Assembly (NCBI RefSeq): GCF_012931845.1
Contig: NZ_CP051884.1
Location: forward strand, 1,240,001 to 1,304,000
Reading direction: 5' to 3'
DNA: 64,000 nucleotides
Source: Cellulomonas taurus
Lineage (GTDB): Bacteria > Actinomycetota > Actinomycetes > Actinomycetales > Cellulomonadaceae
Part shown: positions 1 to 8,289 of the stretch, piece by piece
How the letters are laid out: every line of letters starts with the position of its first letter
Position numbering within the stretch: position 1 is the stretch's first letter
Position numbers and translations under genes: made by a program
The notes under the pieces: model-generated
What the model was told of the DNA's origin: nothing
The model's input: the letters and a program-made list of their open reading frames with translations, nothing else
The model's database searches: none

Positions 1-960
1 GTCGACCTGGGCGGCGGTGAGCAGGCCGGGGGCGTGCGGCTCGATCTGGTCGGGGCCGACGTCGACCACGCCGATGCCGTCGTGGGTGTCCAGCACGGTG
101 ATCGCGTTGCTGGGGCGCACGTCCAGCCAGTGCCGGAGGGCAGCGGTGTCACCGGTGTAGAGGGTGTGCAGCACCAGGGGCGGCAGGGCGAAGTCGTAGA
201 CGAGGTCGACCCGTTCGGCGATCGCGATCTGGCGTTGGTAGTGCGAGTGGATCTCGACCAGGACCTGGGCGCCCTGGGCGCGGGCGGCGGCGGTGAGCTC
301 GTCGATGAACGCGAAGGTCTCCGGCGTCATGAACGACGAGGTGCCGGGGGTCTTGACCCCGTACCCGACCGCGTCCAGCCGGATCATCCCGACCCCGGCG
401 GAAGTGAGGGCGGTGAGCACCTGGTCCAGGTACTCGCGGCCGGCGGTGGAGCGGACGTCCAGGTCGATCTGCTGCGGGGTGAAGGTGGTCCACACCAGGT
501 GCCGGGTGTCGCCCAGCGTCATCGGGGTGAAGGGCAGGCCGGGCCGGGGGCGGTAGATCCGGGCCAGTTCGGCCTCGTCGGCGCCGTCGGGGTAGACGGA
601 CCCGAAGGTGAGGAACATCCCGGCGGCGGGTGACCGGTCGCCCCGCGCCAGGACGTCCTGGAACGCGGCGGAGTCGACCGAGACGTGGTTGACGATCATG
701 TCGGCCATCACGGTGTGGCTGGTCGCGAGGTCCGCGACGTCCGACCAGGTGCCGAGGCGGGGGTCGACGGCGGTGTGGTCGACCGGGTCGAACCCGGCGT
801 CCGCCCCGTCGAACGGGGTGTAGAACGGCAGGATGTGCACGCCGTCGAACACCCCGGCGAGCGGGCCGCGCAGCAGGGCGGTGAGGGCCGGGATCGATCC
901 GCCGAGGCGATCGGCGTAGGCGATCAGCTGCGGGCCGGTGCTGGGGGCGGGGCGGGTCAT
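1..960 (-). CDS. Sucrose phosphorylase (GH13 subfamily 18), 3' end beyond the window
   Basis: Cytoplasmic retaining phosphorylase converting sucrose and phosphate to glucose 1-phosphate and fructose. The 320 visible residues follow the family closely: LIAYADRLG near the start, GVHILPFYTPFDGADAGFDP, the nucleophile motif RLDAVGYG, the acid/base motif VEIHSHY and VLDTHDGIG. The family is about 490-500 residues, so roughly the last third is missing at the window edge. The ATG overlaps the TGA of the preceding SGNH hydrolase gene (ATGA), implying translational coupling. It is the last visible gene of a LacI-controlled operon with three esterases and a sugar porter. Related GH13_18 enzymes act on sucrose 6'-phosphate or glucosylglycerate, so exact substrate is less sure than family. 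Confidence 0.93.
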   Translation of the reverse strand, partial: MTRPAPSTGPQLIAYADRLGGSIPALTALLRGPLAGVFDGVHILPFYTPFDGADAGFDPVDHTAVDPRLGTWSDVADLATSHTVMADMIVNHVSVDSAAFQDVLARGDRSPAAGMFLTFGSVYPDGADEAELARIYRPRPGLPFTPMTLGDTRHLVWTTFTPQQIDLDVRSTAGREYLDQVLTALTSAGVGMIRLDAVGYGVKTPGTSSFMTPETFAFIDELTAAARAQGAQVLVEIHSHYQRQIAIAERVDLVYDFALPPLVLHTLYTGDTAALRHWLDVRPSNAITVLDTHDGIGVVDVGPDQIEPHAPGLLTAAQVD

Positions 961-2186
961 CGGGACTCCAAGGGCCGGGCGGGTGGCATCGTGGATCGGG
1001 TCAGGGTGCGCCGGGGGAGCAGGCCGTCGTCGGCGAACACGAGTCGGGCGAACCGGTGGCCGATCTCACGGTAGAGCGGTCCGTCCGGGTGCAGCCCGTC
1101 GGGCAACGGGTGGACGTCGACGTCCTCGGCGCCGTAGAGCAGGCGGCCGTCCAGGTAGTGGGTCGGCTCGCCGCGGGTGGCCCGCACCCGGGCCACGTGC
1201 GCCAGGTGCTCGCGGGAGGTCGCCAGGGTGAGCGCGCCGGTGGCCAGATCGGCCGGGTCGCCACAGGTGCGCACCCGGACCGACCCGTCGGCGCCGATGT
1301 CGGCCCGCGAGGGGCCGGGGACGTCCTCGCTGCCGCGCCACAGGATCGAGCTGATCAGCAGCACCGGGGTGTGCGGGTGGCGTTCCCGGACGGTGTCCAG
1401 GAAGGCGTGCACCGCCGGGACGAAGGTGCGGCGGTCCAGTGATCGCGCACCGACCGGGTTGACCCCGAAGCTCAGCGAGATCAGGTCGGCCGGGGTGTCC
1501 CGGATCGCCTGGGCCACGAAGCCGTCGACCATCGCGTGCCCGGAGAACCCGAGGTTGATCGGGTCGAGTCCGGCGTCCAGGGCGGCGGTGACCGGCCAGG
1601 ACCAGGTCGGGTCGTGGGCGTCCGCACAGTGGCTGATCGAACTGCCGTGGTGCACCCACACGGGGGAGTCGGTGAGCTCCGCGGGCAGCACCGGCGCGTC
1701 ACCGGAGAGGCCCAGCAGGTCGACCGCCATCGCCGTCGGCAGCCAGATGGTCACGGTGACGGTGCGTCCGGGCAGACCCGACAGCAGCACCCGGCTGCTG
1801 TCCCGGGCGCGGGTGGGCAGGGCGGTCGACCCGTCCGGGGCGATGCGTTCGATCTGGTCCACCCCGGCCTGGGCGGTGGCGACCAGCTGTCCGTCCACGG
1901 TGGCGACCACCTCGCCGACGGGGCCGGTCCGGTCGCCGTAGTCGAAGCGGGTGAACCGGGCGTGCAGGGTGAGGGTGCTGGCGGCGGTGGTCACCGCGAG
2001 CCGCACCCCCGAGGCCTGCACGGTCACCGAGCGCACGGATTCGGCCTCCGGCGGGAACCGGTCCCACAGCGACCGGGGCAGCCGGACCGGACGCAGCGCC
2101 CCGTCGTTCTGCATCAGGTCGAGGTGGCCGGACAGCAGCACGGCGGTTCCGTCCGGCAGGGTGACGACCTGTCCGGATGCGCTCAT
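957..2186 (-). CDS. SGNH/GDSL-family esterase
   Basis: Probable carbohydrate or acyl esterase of 409 residues without signal peptide. An N-terminal beta-rich region (about 1-170) precedes the SGNH fold. Block I is HHGSSISH around residues 179-186 with Ser183 the likely nucleophile; block II is GFSG at 213-216, block III GVN at 241-243, and block V DGLHPDG near the C-terminus supplies the catalytic Asp/His. The ATG at 2186 is chosen because it overlaps the stop of the upstream alpha/beta hydrolase gene (ATGA); the reading frame stays open further upstream but that part is arginine-rich shadow sequence. Its position between another esterase and sucrose phosphorylase suggests removal of acyl groups from an imported sugar ester (inference). 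Confidence 0.88.
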   Translation of the reverse strand: MSASGQVVTLPDGTAVLLSGHLDLMQNDGALRPVRLPRSLWDRFPPEAESVRSVTVQASGVRLAVTTAASTLTLHARFTRFDYGDRTGPVGEVVATVDGQLVATAQAGVDQIERIAPDGSTALPTRARDSSRVLLSGLPGRTVTVTIWLPTAMAVDLLGLSGDAPVLPAELTDSPVWVHHGSSISHCADAHDPTWSWPVTAALDAGLDPINLGFSGHAMVDGFVAQAIRDTPADLISLSFGVNPVGARSLDRRTFVPAVHAFLDTVRERHPHTPVLLISSILWRGSEDVPGPSRADIGADGSVRVRTCGDPADLATGALTLATSREHLAHVARVRATRGEPTHYLDGRLLYGAEDVDVHPLPDGLHPDGPLYREIGHRFARLVFADDGLLPRRTLTRSTMPPARPLESR

Positions 2187-2977
2187 CGTGCACCGCCGGA
2201 CCGGGGGGAACGGTGCGCGAGCAGGTGCTGGACGGTGCGGGCGATCACGTGATCGCGGTGCGGGACGGTCATCCAGCCGTGGTCGGCACCCGGCACCACC
2301 TCCAGGGTGGCCTCCGGCCCGAGCACCTCCAGATACCGCTCGGCGTAGCGGACCGGCACGAAGTCCTCGGTGCCGTGCAGCAGCAGCGTCGGCCCCCGGT
2401 ACCCGGCCGCGGCCGCGTAGGGGTCGAAGTCCCGGGCGTCCCGCACCATCGCCGGCCCCATCCGCTGTCCCATGAAGTCGAAGTAGCCGACGGTGTCCAG
2501 GGTGTCGAGCGACCGACCCTGGATCTGCCCGGAGGCGATGTCGTCGACGAACACGGCGGCGGTGGACCACATCACCAGGGCCGGGATCGGCACCGGGCTG
2601 CCGGCCGCGACCGCCGCGGCGATCACGGACCCCAGGCTGAGGCCGACCAGGTGGATGCCGTCGGGGTCGATCTCGGGCCGGGCGGCGAGGGCGGCGAGCA
2701 CGGCGTGCGCGTGCCGGACGTCCTGGGTGACGTGGGTGTCGAAGAACTCCCCGTCGCTCTCCCCGTGCCCGGCCCGGTCCCAGGCCAGCACCGCGAACCC
2801 GGCGTCGTTCAGGGCGCGGGCCAGGGAGACGAACAGTCGGGCGCCCTCGGTCCGGTTGCCGCCGAACCCGTGGAACAGGGCGACGGCCGGGTACCGTCCC
2901 GTCCCGTCGCCGGGCAGGGACAGCGAACCACGGAGCGTCAGCCCCTCGACGGGGGTGCTGAACGGGACGATCGTCAT
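2183..2977 (-). CDS. Alpha/beta hydrolase (esterase-type)
   Basis: A 264-residue cytoplasmic alpha/beta hydrolase. The nucleophile elbow is GLSLGS with Ser114; the likely triad is completed by Asp206 in GTEDFVP and His234 in GADHGWM. HGFGGN at 36-41 forms the oxyanion region. Layout and size resemble bacterial cinnamoyl/feruloyl-type esterases, but the substrate cannot be read from sequence. It follows the MFS gene by 28 bases and overlaps the SGNH gene by four, so it is part of the same transcript. With two other esterases in one operon, a multiply acylated sugar is a reasonable guess. Confidence 0.88.
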   Translation of the reverse strand: MTIVPFSTPVEGLTLRGSLSLPGDGTGRYPAVALFHGFGGNRTEGARLFVSLARALNDAGFAVLAWDRAGHGESDGEFFDTHVTQDVRHAHAVLAALAARPEIDPDGIHLVGLSLGSVIAAAVAAGSPVPIPALVMWSTAAVFVDDIASGQIQGRSLDTLDTVGYFDFMGQRMGPAMVRDARDFDPYAAAAGYRGPTLLLHGTEDFVPVRYAERYLEVLGPEATLEVVPGADHGWMTVPHRDHVIARTVQHLLAHRSPRSGGAR

Positions 2978-3005
2978 CGGGATCCTTCGGGACGCAGGGT
3001 GGGGG

Positions 3006-4304
3006 TCAGACCGTGGCGGGGGCCGGGTGCTCGAGCTCGTGCTCGGTGTCGAACTCGTTGCGGGCGTTCCGGCGGAAGCCCCACCAGCCGATGCCGAAGC
3101 CGACCGCTGCCAGCACGGCCACCGCGAGGTAGAGGCCCTTCGGGTTGAGGGCGAGCAGCATCGGGGTCACGGCGTTCAGACCGGCGGCCGCGAACCGGGA
3201 GACGCCGTAGATGAAGCCCTGGGCGGTGCCGCGCAGCAGGGTGGGGAACGACTCCTGGGTCCACACCTTCATGATGGTCTCGAAGCAGAACGCCCCGGCG
3301 ACCGTGGACATCAGCACCGAGGTGAGCACGGTGGCGAAGGTGAAGCCGAAGGCCACCGGGATCAGGTTCGACAGCACCACGAAGGCCGCGCCGACCACGT
3401 AGGCGGGCATCCGCCACCGGGTGTCGGCGACCGCCATGAAGCCCATCTGCGCGATCACGGCCAGCGGGAGGGCGACCAGGGTGGCGGTGTTGTACCGGGC
3501 GACGTCGACCCCGGCGAGGTTCACCGCGACGTAGGTGCCGAAGCTCCCGGCGATGGACACGGCGACAGCGGCGAGGGTGTAGTAGCAGGCCAGGACGAAG
3601 AACGGCCGGTTGTACGGCTGGCGCACCAGGTCGCGGAGCGAGGACTTGTCGGCGCGGACCGTCTGCACCCCGGAGCGACGCTCGTCGCGGGCCGCGAGCC
3701 AGACGGTGGACTCGGGGATGCTTAGCCGCAGCATCAGGGTGACCAGGCCGACGGCGCCGAACGCGCCGAAGATGATGTGCCCGCCGGTGGCGCCCAGGTG
3801 CCCGAAGGCGATCGACAGCAGCACGGACATCGCGATGCCGAAGCCGCCGAGGATGTTGGAGAAGACGATGATCTTCCCGCGGTTGGAGTCGTCGGCGCTC
3901 TCCGAGATGGTCGCCAGCGCGACCGGGAGGTCGGCACCGACGCCCAGCCCGATCACCGTGATGCCGAGCAGCATCAGCGGGAAGCTGATCGACAGGAACG
4001 GTGCCACCGAGCCGAGGACGATCAGCGCCATCGTCACCAGGAAGACCTTGCGGCGGCCGAAGTGGTCACCGAGCCGTCCCCCGGCCAGCGACCCGACCGC
4101 GACGCCGAGGGTGAGGGCAGCGGTCAGGAAACCGACCTGGTTGCCGGTCAGCCCCTCCGCGCCGGGCGAGGCGGCCTGGAACAGCACCAGGGCGATCCCG
4201 ATGCCGGTGGTGGCGGCAGCGTCCACGAAGGTGGCGAGGCCGCAGACGAAGCCGACCCACCAGGGGTGGGGGCGTCGGGCGCTGGGGTGGTGGTCGAGGG
4301 TCAT
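3006..4304 (-). CDS. Major facilitator superfamily transporter, sugar-porter type
   Basis: A 432-residue inner-membrane permease with about 12 hydrophobic segments. It shows the loop 2-3 motif GRLGDHFGRRKV and the mid-protein PESTVWL element that corresponds to the PES-x-R-W-L signature of the sugar porter family. The ATG is preceded by AGGAG. It lies 39 bases downstream of the HSL-type esterase gene and 28 upstream of the second hydrolase, inside the LacI-controlled operon, so it most likely imports the sugar or sugar ester that the operon degrades. Aromatic-acid porters of the same superfamily are the main alternative. Confidence 0.88.
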   Translation of the reverse strand: MTLDHHPSARRPHPWWVGFVCGLATFVDAAATTGIGIALVLFQAASPGAEGLTGNQVGFLTAALTLGVAVGSLAGGRLGDHFGRRKVFLVTMALIVLGSVAPFLSISFPLMLLGITVIGLGVGADLPVALATISESADDSNRGKIIVFSNILGGFGIAMSVLLSIAFGHLGATGGHIIFGAFGAVGLVTLMLRLSIPESTVWLAARDERRSGVQTVRADKSSLRDLVRQPYNRPFFVLACYYTLAAVAVSIAGSFGTYVAVNLAGVDVARYNTATLVALPLAVIAQMGFMAVADTRWRMPAYVVGAAFVVLSNLIPVAFGFTFATVLTSVLMSTVAGAFCFETIMKVWTQESFPTLLRGTAQGFIYGVSRFAAAGLNAVTPMLLALNPKGLYLAVAVLAAVGFGIGWWGFRRNARNEFDTEHELEHPAPATV

Positions 4305-4343
4305 GGCGCTACTCCTTTGTCGCGGCCGGAGCCAGTGTGGGGG

Positions 4344-5309
4344 TCAGAACGAGGTGGGTGGGTGCGACAGGGCGTCGGCGAGGTGGCCGAGCGTCTGCTC
4401 CACCTGGGGCAGGCCCGGTCCGGGCAGCCAGTTGAGGTGTCCGTGCAGCACGCCCGGGATCTGCCGCAGGCTGACGGGGACGCCCGAGTCGGCGAGCTGA
4501 CCGGCCAGCCGCTCGGTGGACGGACGCAGGTCGTCGTACTCGCAGCAGATCAGGGTGGTCGGTGGCACGGCGCCGAGGTCGCCGTCACCCGGGACCGCCG
4601 CCCAGGGCTGCTCCGTGCTGCCGGGGATCGGCGCGTCGACCGAGCGTGGGCTGGGGCGGAAGCGCAGCGGCTCCGGCAGGGTGTCCATCACCGCCGCCGT
4701 CGCCGGGTCCAGCGGATCGACGTGCGCGTGATAGACGCCGTAGGCGCCGATGAACCCGTCCGGTCGGGGCAGCGCGTCGGTGCGGTGCCCGGCGGCCAGG
4801 GTGAGCGCCAGGTTCGCCCCGGCGCTGGCGCCGCCGACCAGCACGGGACCGTCCGCCCCGAGGGTCCGGGCGTGCTCCGCGGTCCAGGCCCAGGCCCGGG
4901 CGGCGTCGTCGGCGCAGCGGGCGTAGCTGCCGGTGCGGTAGTCGACGCCGACCACCACGGTGCCGGTCCGGGCGGCCAGTTCCGCACCGACCACGTGCGA
5001 CTCGCCCCAGTCGAGGCTGCCGCCCTGGAAGCCGCCTCCGTGCAGCCAGAGCAGGGCGGGTCGCGGTGTGGTCCGTGCGGGGCCGGTGCCGGAATCGGCG
5101 CGGTAGACCCGCACGGGCACGCCCCCGTCGGGCGAGGGCACCGTCAGGTGCAGCACCCGGACGTCGGCGGGCGGGACCCAGTCGGTCGCCGACCGCATGA
5201 CGTCCGAGGGCAGGCGGTCCGGGGCGGTGCCGATCCGCTCGCGCAGGAAGGGCATCAGACCGGGGGCGGCGCCGGTGGGGCGGGCCTCCCGGTCGGTGGA
5301 CGTGATCAT
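4344..5309 (-). CDS. Alpha/beta hydrolase fold-3 (HSL-family) esterase
   Basis: A 321-residue member of the hormone-sensitive-lipase family. The oxyanion motif HGGGF is at residues 90-94 and the nucleophile motif GGASAGAN gives Ser162; EYDDLR and a late HGHLN element fit the Asp and His of the triad. There is no signal peptide. It is the first gene of the operon, with its ATG 22 bases below a LacI-type palindrome, and a GAGAG ribosome-binding site. The family hydrolyses short acyl esters; together with the downstream esterases it probably de-acylates the operon substrate. Confidence 0.9.
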   Translation of the reverse strand: MITSTDREARPTGAAPGLMPFLRERIGTAPDRLPSDVMRSATDWVPPADVRVLHLTVPSPDGGVPVRVYRADSGTGPARTTPRPALLWLHGGGFQGGSLDWGESHVVGAELAARTGTVVVGVDYRTGSYARCADDAARAWAWTAEHARTLGADGPVLVGGASAGANLALTLAAGHRTDALPRPDGFIGAYGVYHAHVDPLDPATAAVMDTLPEPLRFRPSPRSVDAPIPGSTEQPWAAVPGDGDLGAVPPTTLICCEYDDLRPSTERLAGQLADSGVPVSLRQIPGVLHGHLNWLPGPGLPQVEQTLGHLADALSHPPTSF

Positions 5310-5330
5310 CGCTGGGTCTCTCTTCGTCGA

Positions 5331-5350
5331 GTGCTATAGCGTTATAGCAC
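5331..5350. promoter_or_regulatory. LacI-family operator (imperfect 20-bp palindrome)
   Basis: GTGCTATAGCGTTATAGCAC is a near-perfect inverted repeat with the central CG typical of LacI/GalR operators; only positions 9 and 12 break symmetry. It lies 22 bases upstream of the first operon gene and covers the presumed -10 box, so binding by the adjacent LacI-family protein would block transcription. Confidence 0.8.
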
Positions 5351-5370
5351 AGGCGATACGGCGCAGTGAA
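5341..5370 (-). promoter_or_regulatory. Probable operon promoter overlapped by the operator
   Basis: On the minus strand TTCACT (5365-5370) and TATAAC (5341-5346) are separated by 18 bases, a good sigma-70-type match in this GC-rich context. The -10 box lies inside the palindrome at 5331-5350. Confidence 0.6.
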
Positions 5371-5425
5371 GTGGCGTCGGGCGGGCCGGTCGGGCTGGTC
5401 TGATCGGGCGGGAAGGTCCGCCGAC

Positions 5426-6496
5426 TCAGGCGGGAGCCGCCACCGAGGTGTGTCCGGTCAGCGGCATCGGCACCCGGTGGACCCGCCGGGTCCGGCGCGT
5501 CGCCAGCACCAGGTCCGCTGCCTGGCGGCCCATCTCCTCCTGCGGGAGCGCGAAGGACGACAGCGGCGGTTCGGTGATCTCGGCCAGTGGGCTGCCGTCG
5601 AAGGAGACCACCGACAGGTCCACCGGTACCCGCAGCCCCAGGTCGCGCGCCGCACGCAGCGCGCCGAGTGCCAGACGGTCGTTGGCGCACACCAGGGCGG
5701 TGGGCCGGTCGGTGGCCGACAGCGCCTCGGTCGCGGCACGCACGCCGTCCGCGACCTCCCAGTCCGTGACCGTGGTGCAGCCCGCCAGTGACGCACCGGC
5801 CGCGCGCAGCCCCTCACGCAGGCCGTCCAGCCGGTCGGCCAGCGCCATCGGCTGCCACCCGTGCCAGCGCGGCGCGCCCACCATCCCCGGCGGGAAGGTG
5901 CCGAGGAACTGGATCCGGTCCCGGTGTCCGGCCTCCAGCAGCACCCGGGCGGCCGCGCGTCCGGCCGCCTGCTCATCGGGCACGACCGCGGGCACCGCCG
6001 TGATCGGGGTGGCGGGCACGCAGTTCAGCAGGACCAGCGGCAGACCGGTGAGGATCGGCGGTACCTCGACCACCCGGGTGAACATCGCGGCGTAGATCAC
6101 CCCGTCCACGTCGCGGGCGAGCAGCGAGTGCAGCAGCCGGTTCTCCAGCTCGGGTTCGCCCTGGGTCTCGACCGCGAACATCATCGTGTCCCGGCGGTCC
6201 AGCTCCAGCAGGGCACCACGCACCATGGCGTTCGCCACCGAGGTGGTGGAGATGAAGTCCGAGACCAGTGCGATGGTCCCCGAGCGCCCGGTCCGCAGCG
6301 TCCGCGCGGTGAGGTTGGGCCGGTAGCCCAGCTCGTCGGCGGCGGCCTGCACGCGCTGCTCGGTGCGCTCCGAGATGCGCTGATCGGTGCGCCCGTTGAG
6401 CACGAAGGAGACCGCGGAGACCGAGACGCCGGCCTTGGCGGCGACGTCGGCCAGGGTGACCCGGCGCGTCGGCTCGGCGGGGGTGGAATCGTCCAC
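5426..6496 (-). CDS. LacI-family transcriptional regulator
   Basis: A 356-residue repressor with an N-terminal helix-turn-helix and hinge (VTLADVAAKAGVSVSAVSFV, about residues 13-32) followed by a periplasmic-binding-protein-like sugar sensor domain (about 70-350). The GTG start has GAGGAGG seven bases upstream. It points the same way as the esterase/sucrose phosphorylase operon, which begins 116 bases after its stop and carries a LacI-type palindrome in that gap, so it almost certainly controls that operon. No second copy of the palindrome was seen upstream of this gene, so autoregulation is not evident. Confidence 0.93.
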   Translation of the reverse strand: MDDSTPAEPTRRVTLADVAAKAGVSVSAVSFVLNGRTDQRISERTEQRVQAAADELGYRPNLTARTLRTGRSGTIALVSDFISTTSVANAMVRGALLELDRRDTMMFAVETQGEPELENRLLHSLLARDVDGVIYAAMFTRVVEVPPILTGLPLVLLNCVPATPITAVPAVVPDEQAAGRAAARVLLEAGHRDRIQFLGTFPPGMVGAPRWHGWQPMALADRLDGLREGLRAAGASLAGCTTVTDWEVADGVRAATEALSATDRPTALVCANDRLALGALRAARDLGLRVPVDLSVVSFDGSPLAEITEPPLSSFALPQEEMGRQAADLVLATRRTRRVHRVPMPLTGHTSVAAPA

Positions 6497-6632
6497 CGAT
6501 GTCCTCCTCGTGTCGCCGGAGGGTGCATCACCCGGGCTGCGCCTGTGCTGGTCCTGGCACTCTAGCCGGTCGGTGGGCGCCGGAGCGGGTCCCGCACCAG
6601 GTCGCGGCGGGTCCTCACCGGGGTGGGGTCGG

Positions 6633-8102
6633 TCAGCCGCGCTCGCCGATCTCCGGCGCGTACACCGCCACCGCCCGCCGCCCCACCCGCAGCGTCACCG
6701 CCGCGCCGTCGGGCACGTCGTAGGTCTCCCCGTCGACCGCCACCGTCCGGGCCCCGTCGATCCGCAGGGTCTCCACCCCGCGCAGTCGCCGCACCCCCGG
6801 TGCCCGGCGGGTCCAGTCGTCCCCGGCGGACCTGGTGCCGAGCAGCCACGCGTCCAGGGTGTGCACCCCGGGGATCCGGCTGCCGGGCAGCGGGGCCTCG
6901 GGGGCGCCGTAGTCGCCGTTGCCGATGAAGATCGACACCGCCTCGACGGGCCGGCCGTCGACGGTCCACCGGGTGGGGTGGGCGTGGGTGAGTTCGGTGG
7001 CACCGGCGATGACGGCGGCGACCGGCTTGGGCAGTTGGTGCAGGTCCTCGTCGCGCCGGGCCACCATCTCCGGGTAGACGCCGGTGGAGAAGGTGTTGAG
7101 CATCGGGACCCGGAGCGAGCCGATGGTGACCTCGACCAGGGTGGCGGCGCGGCCCGAGCCGGTGCGCAGGGCGCGCAGGGAGTCCGAACCGTGGCCGACG
7201 CCGATGGCCTTGGCGAAGTGGTTCAGCGTGCCGTGGGCGGCGATGAAGAACGGGATTCGGTGCTCGGCGGCGACGGCGGCTGCCACACCCAGGGTGCCGT
7301 CACCCCCGGCGGCGCCGATGGCGGTGTACTGACCGGAGCGTGCTGCCTCGGTCAGCAGGGCCTCGGCGTCGTCGTCCTCGCCCAGGGTGTGCACGTCGGC
7401 GCCGGGGATCGCGGCGAGGAACTGGTGCAGGATCACCTCGTCGAGCTGGGCGGCAGGGCCGGAGCTCGGGCCGGCGTGCGGATTGACGATCAGGTAGAGA
7501 CCGGTGCCGTCGGGCAGTTCGGGCAGGTGGACGTACTCGGACGACCCGGCGTGCCGGGCGGCGATCCGGCGACGGAGGGTGTCCACCGCGACCGCGCTGC
7601 CGACACCGATGGCCGCGCCGCCGATCACGTCGGAGAGCCAGTGTGCGCCGACGTGCAGTCGGGAGAAGGCGACTGCCCCGGCGACCGGGATGACGGCGGC
7701 CCCGCGGGCGGGGGAGACCAGGGTGGTCGCGGTGGCGAAGGCGACGGCATTGGCGGTGTGCCCGGACGGCCAGGACGCCGAACGCGGGGTGCGGGGCAGG
7801 CGGCGGGTGGCCGTGGTGGACAGGAACTGCCCGGCGGGCCGGGAGGTGCGCAACAACGGCTTGGCGACCAGGTTCGCCACCAGGGCGGCGGCGGCGAGGG
7901 AGGTCATCGCGGTGCCGGCGGCGGTGCGGCCCTTCCGGCCGGTGAGGGTCAGCCCGCCGGCGATGCCCCACCAGAGGGTGCCGCCGTTGGCGGCCTGGGT
8001 GAGGCCACGCAGTCCTCGGTCGACGGCGGTCGGCCACTGCGTGCGTGCGATCCGCAGTCCCACCCACTCGTCGACCCGGCGCACACTCGTTCGCTTCGGC
8101 AC
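6633..8102 (-). CDS. PAP2 phosphatase - diacylglycerol kinase fusion protein
   Basis: A two-domain lipid enzyme of about 490 residues. The N-terminal half is a membrane PAP2 phosphatase with its three signatures KPLLRTSRP, WPSGHTAN and SRLHVGAHWLSD. The C-terminal half is a lipid/diacylglycerol kinase catalytic domain with VNPHAG and the nucleotide-binding GGDGTLG. Both activities on one chain imply interconversion of phosphatidic acid and diacylglycerol or a related prenyl/glycolipid phosphate at the membrane. I use the GTG at 8102 (MPKRTS...); a TTG four codons earlier at 8114 is also open and neither has a clear ribosome-binding site. Confidence 0.88.
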   Translation of the reverse strand: MPKRTSVRRVDEWVGLRIARTQWPTAVDRGLRGLTQAANGGTLWWGIAGGLTLTGRKGRTAAGTAMTSLAAAALVANLVAKPLLRTSRPAGQFLSTTATRRLPRTPRSASWPSGHTANAVAFATATTLVSPARGAAVIPVAGAVAFSRLHVGAHWLSDVIGGAAIGVGSAVAVDTLRRRIAARHAGSSEYVHLPELPDGTGLYLIVNPHAGPSSGPAAQLDEVILHQFLAAIPGADVHTLGEDDDAEALLTEAARSGQYTAIGAAGGDGTLGVAAAVAAEHRIPFFIAAHGTLNHFAKAIGVGHGSDSLRALRTGSGRAATLVEVTIGSLRVPMLNTFSTGVYPEMVARRDEDLHQLPKPVAAVIAGATELTHAHPTRWTVDGRPVEAVSIFIGNGDYGAPEAPLPGSRIPGVHTLDAWLLGTRSAGDDWTRRAPGVRRLRGVETLRIDGARTVAVDGETYDVPDGAAVTLRVGRRAVAVYAPEIGERG

Positions 8103-8160
8103 CCGGTGAGTCAATCACTTGTGCACCGCACACGTCCTGGGACTGGTTGTCACAGGAGCA

Positions 8161-8189
8161 TTGACAAGCCGGTTGCCCGGGTCAACGAT
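8161..8189 (+). promoter_or_regulatory. Possible chitinase promoter
   Basis: TTGACA at 8161-8166, a 17-base spacer and AACGAT at 8184-8189 lie 100 bases upstream of the chitinase start. The -35 box is perfect, the -10 box only three of six. Confidence 0.45.
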
Positions 8190-8289
8190 CCAAGCGCGCT
8201 GCGGGACAGATCGGGTAAGGACGCTCGGTCGCCGGCGGTGCACCTGATCGATCTGTCGGGTGCGCCCGACGGGCACTAGGGGGAACGTG

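Noticed and set aside
8125..8160. DasR-type site upstream of the chitinase gene (GACTGGTTGTCAC)
   Set aside because: Only one half resembles the ACTGGTCTAGACCAGT consensus.
6387..8279. A 630-codon plus-strand open frame across the LacI start and the PAP2/kinase gene
   Set aside because: Low-complexity Gly/Ala/Arg composition and no motifs; the minus strand encodes the real proteins.
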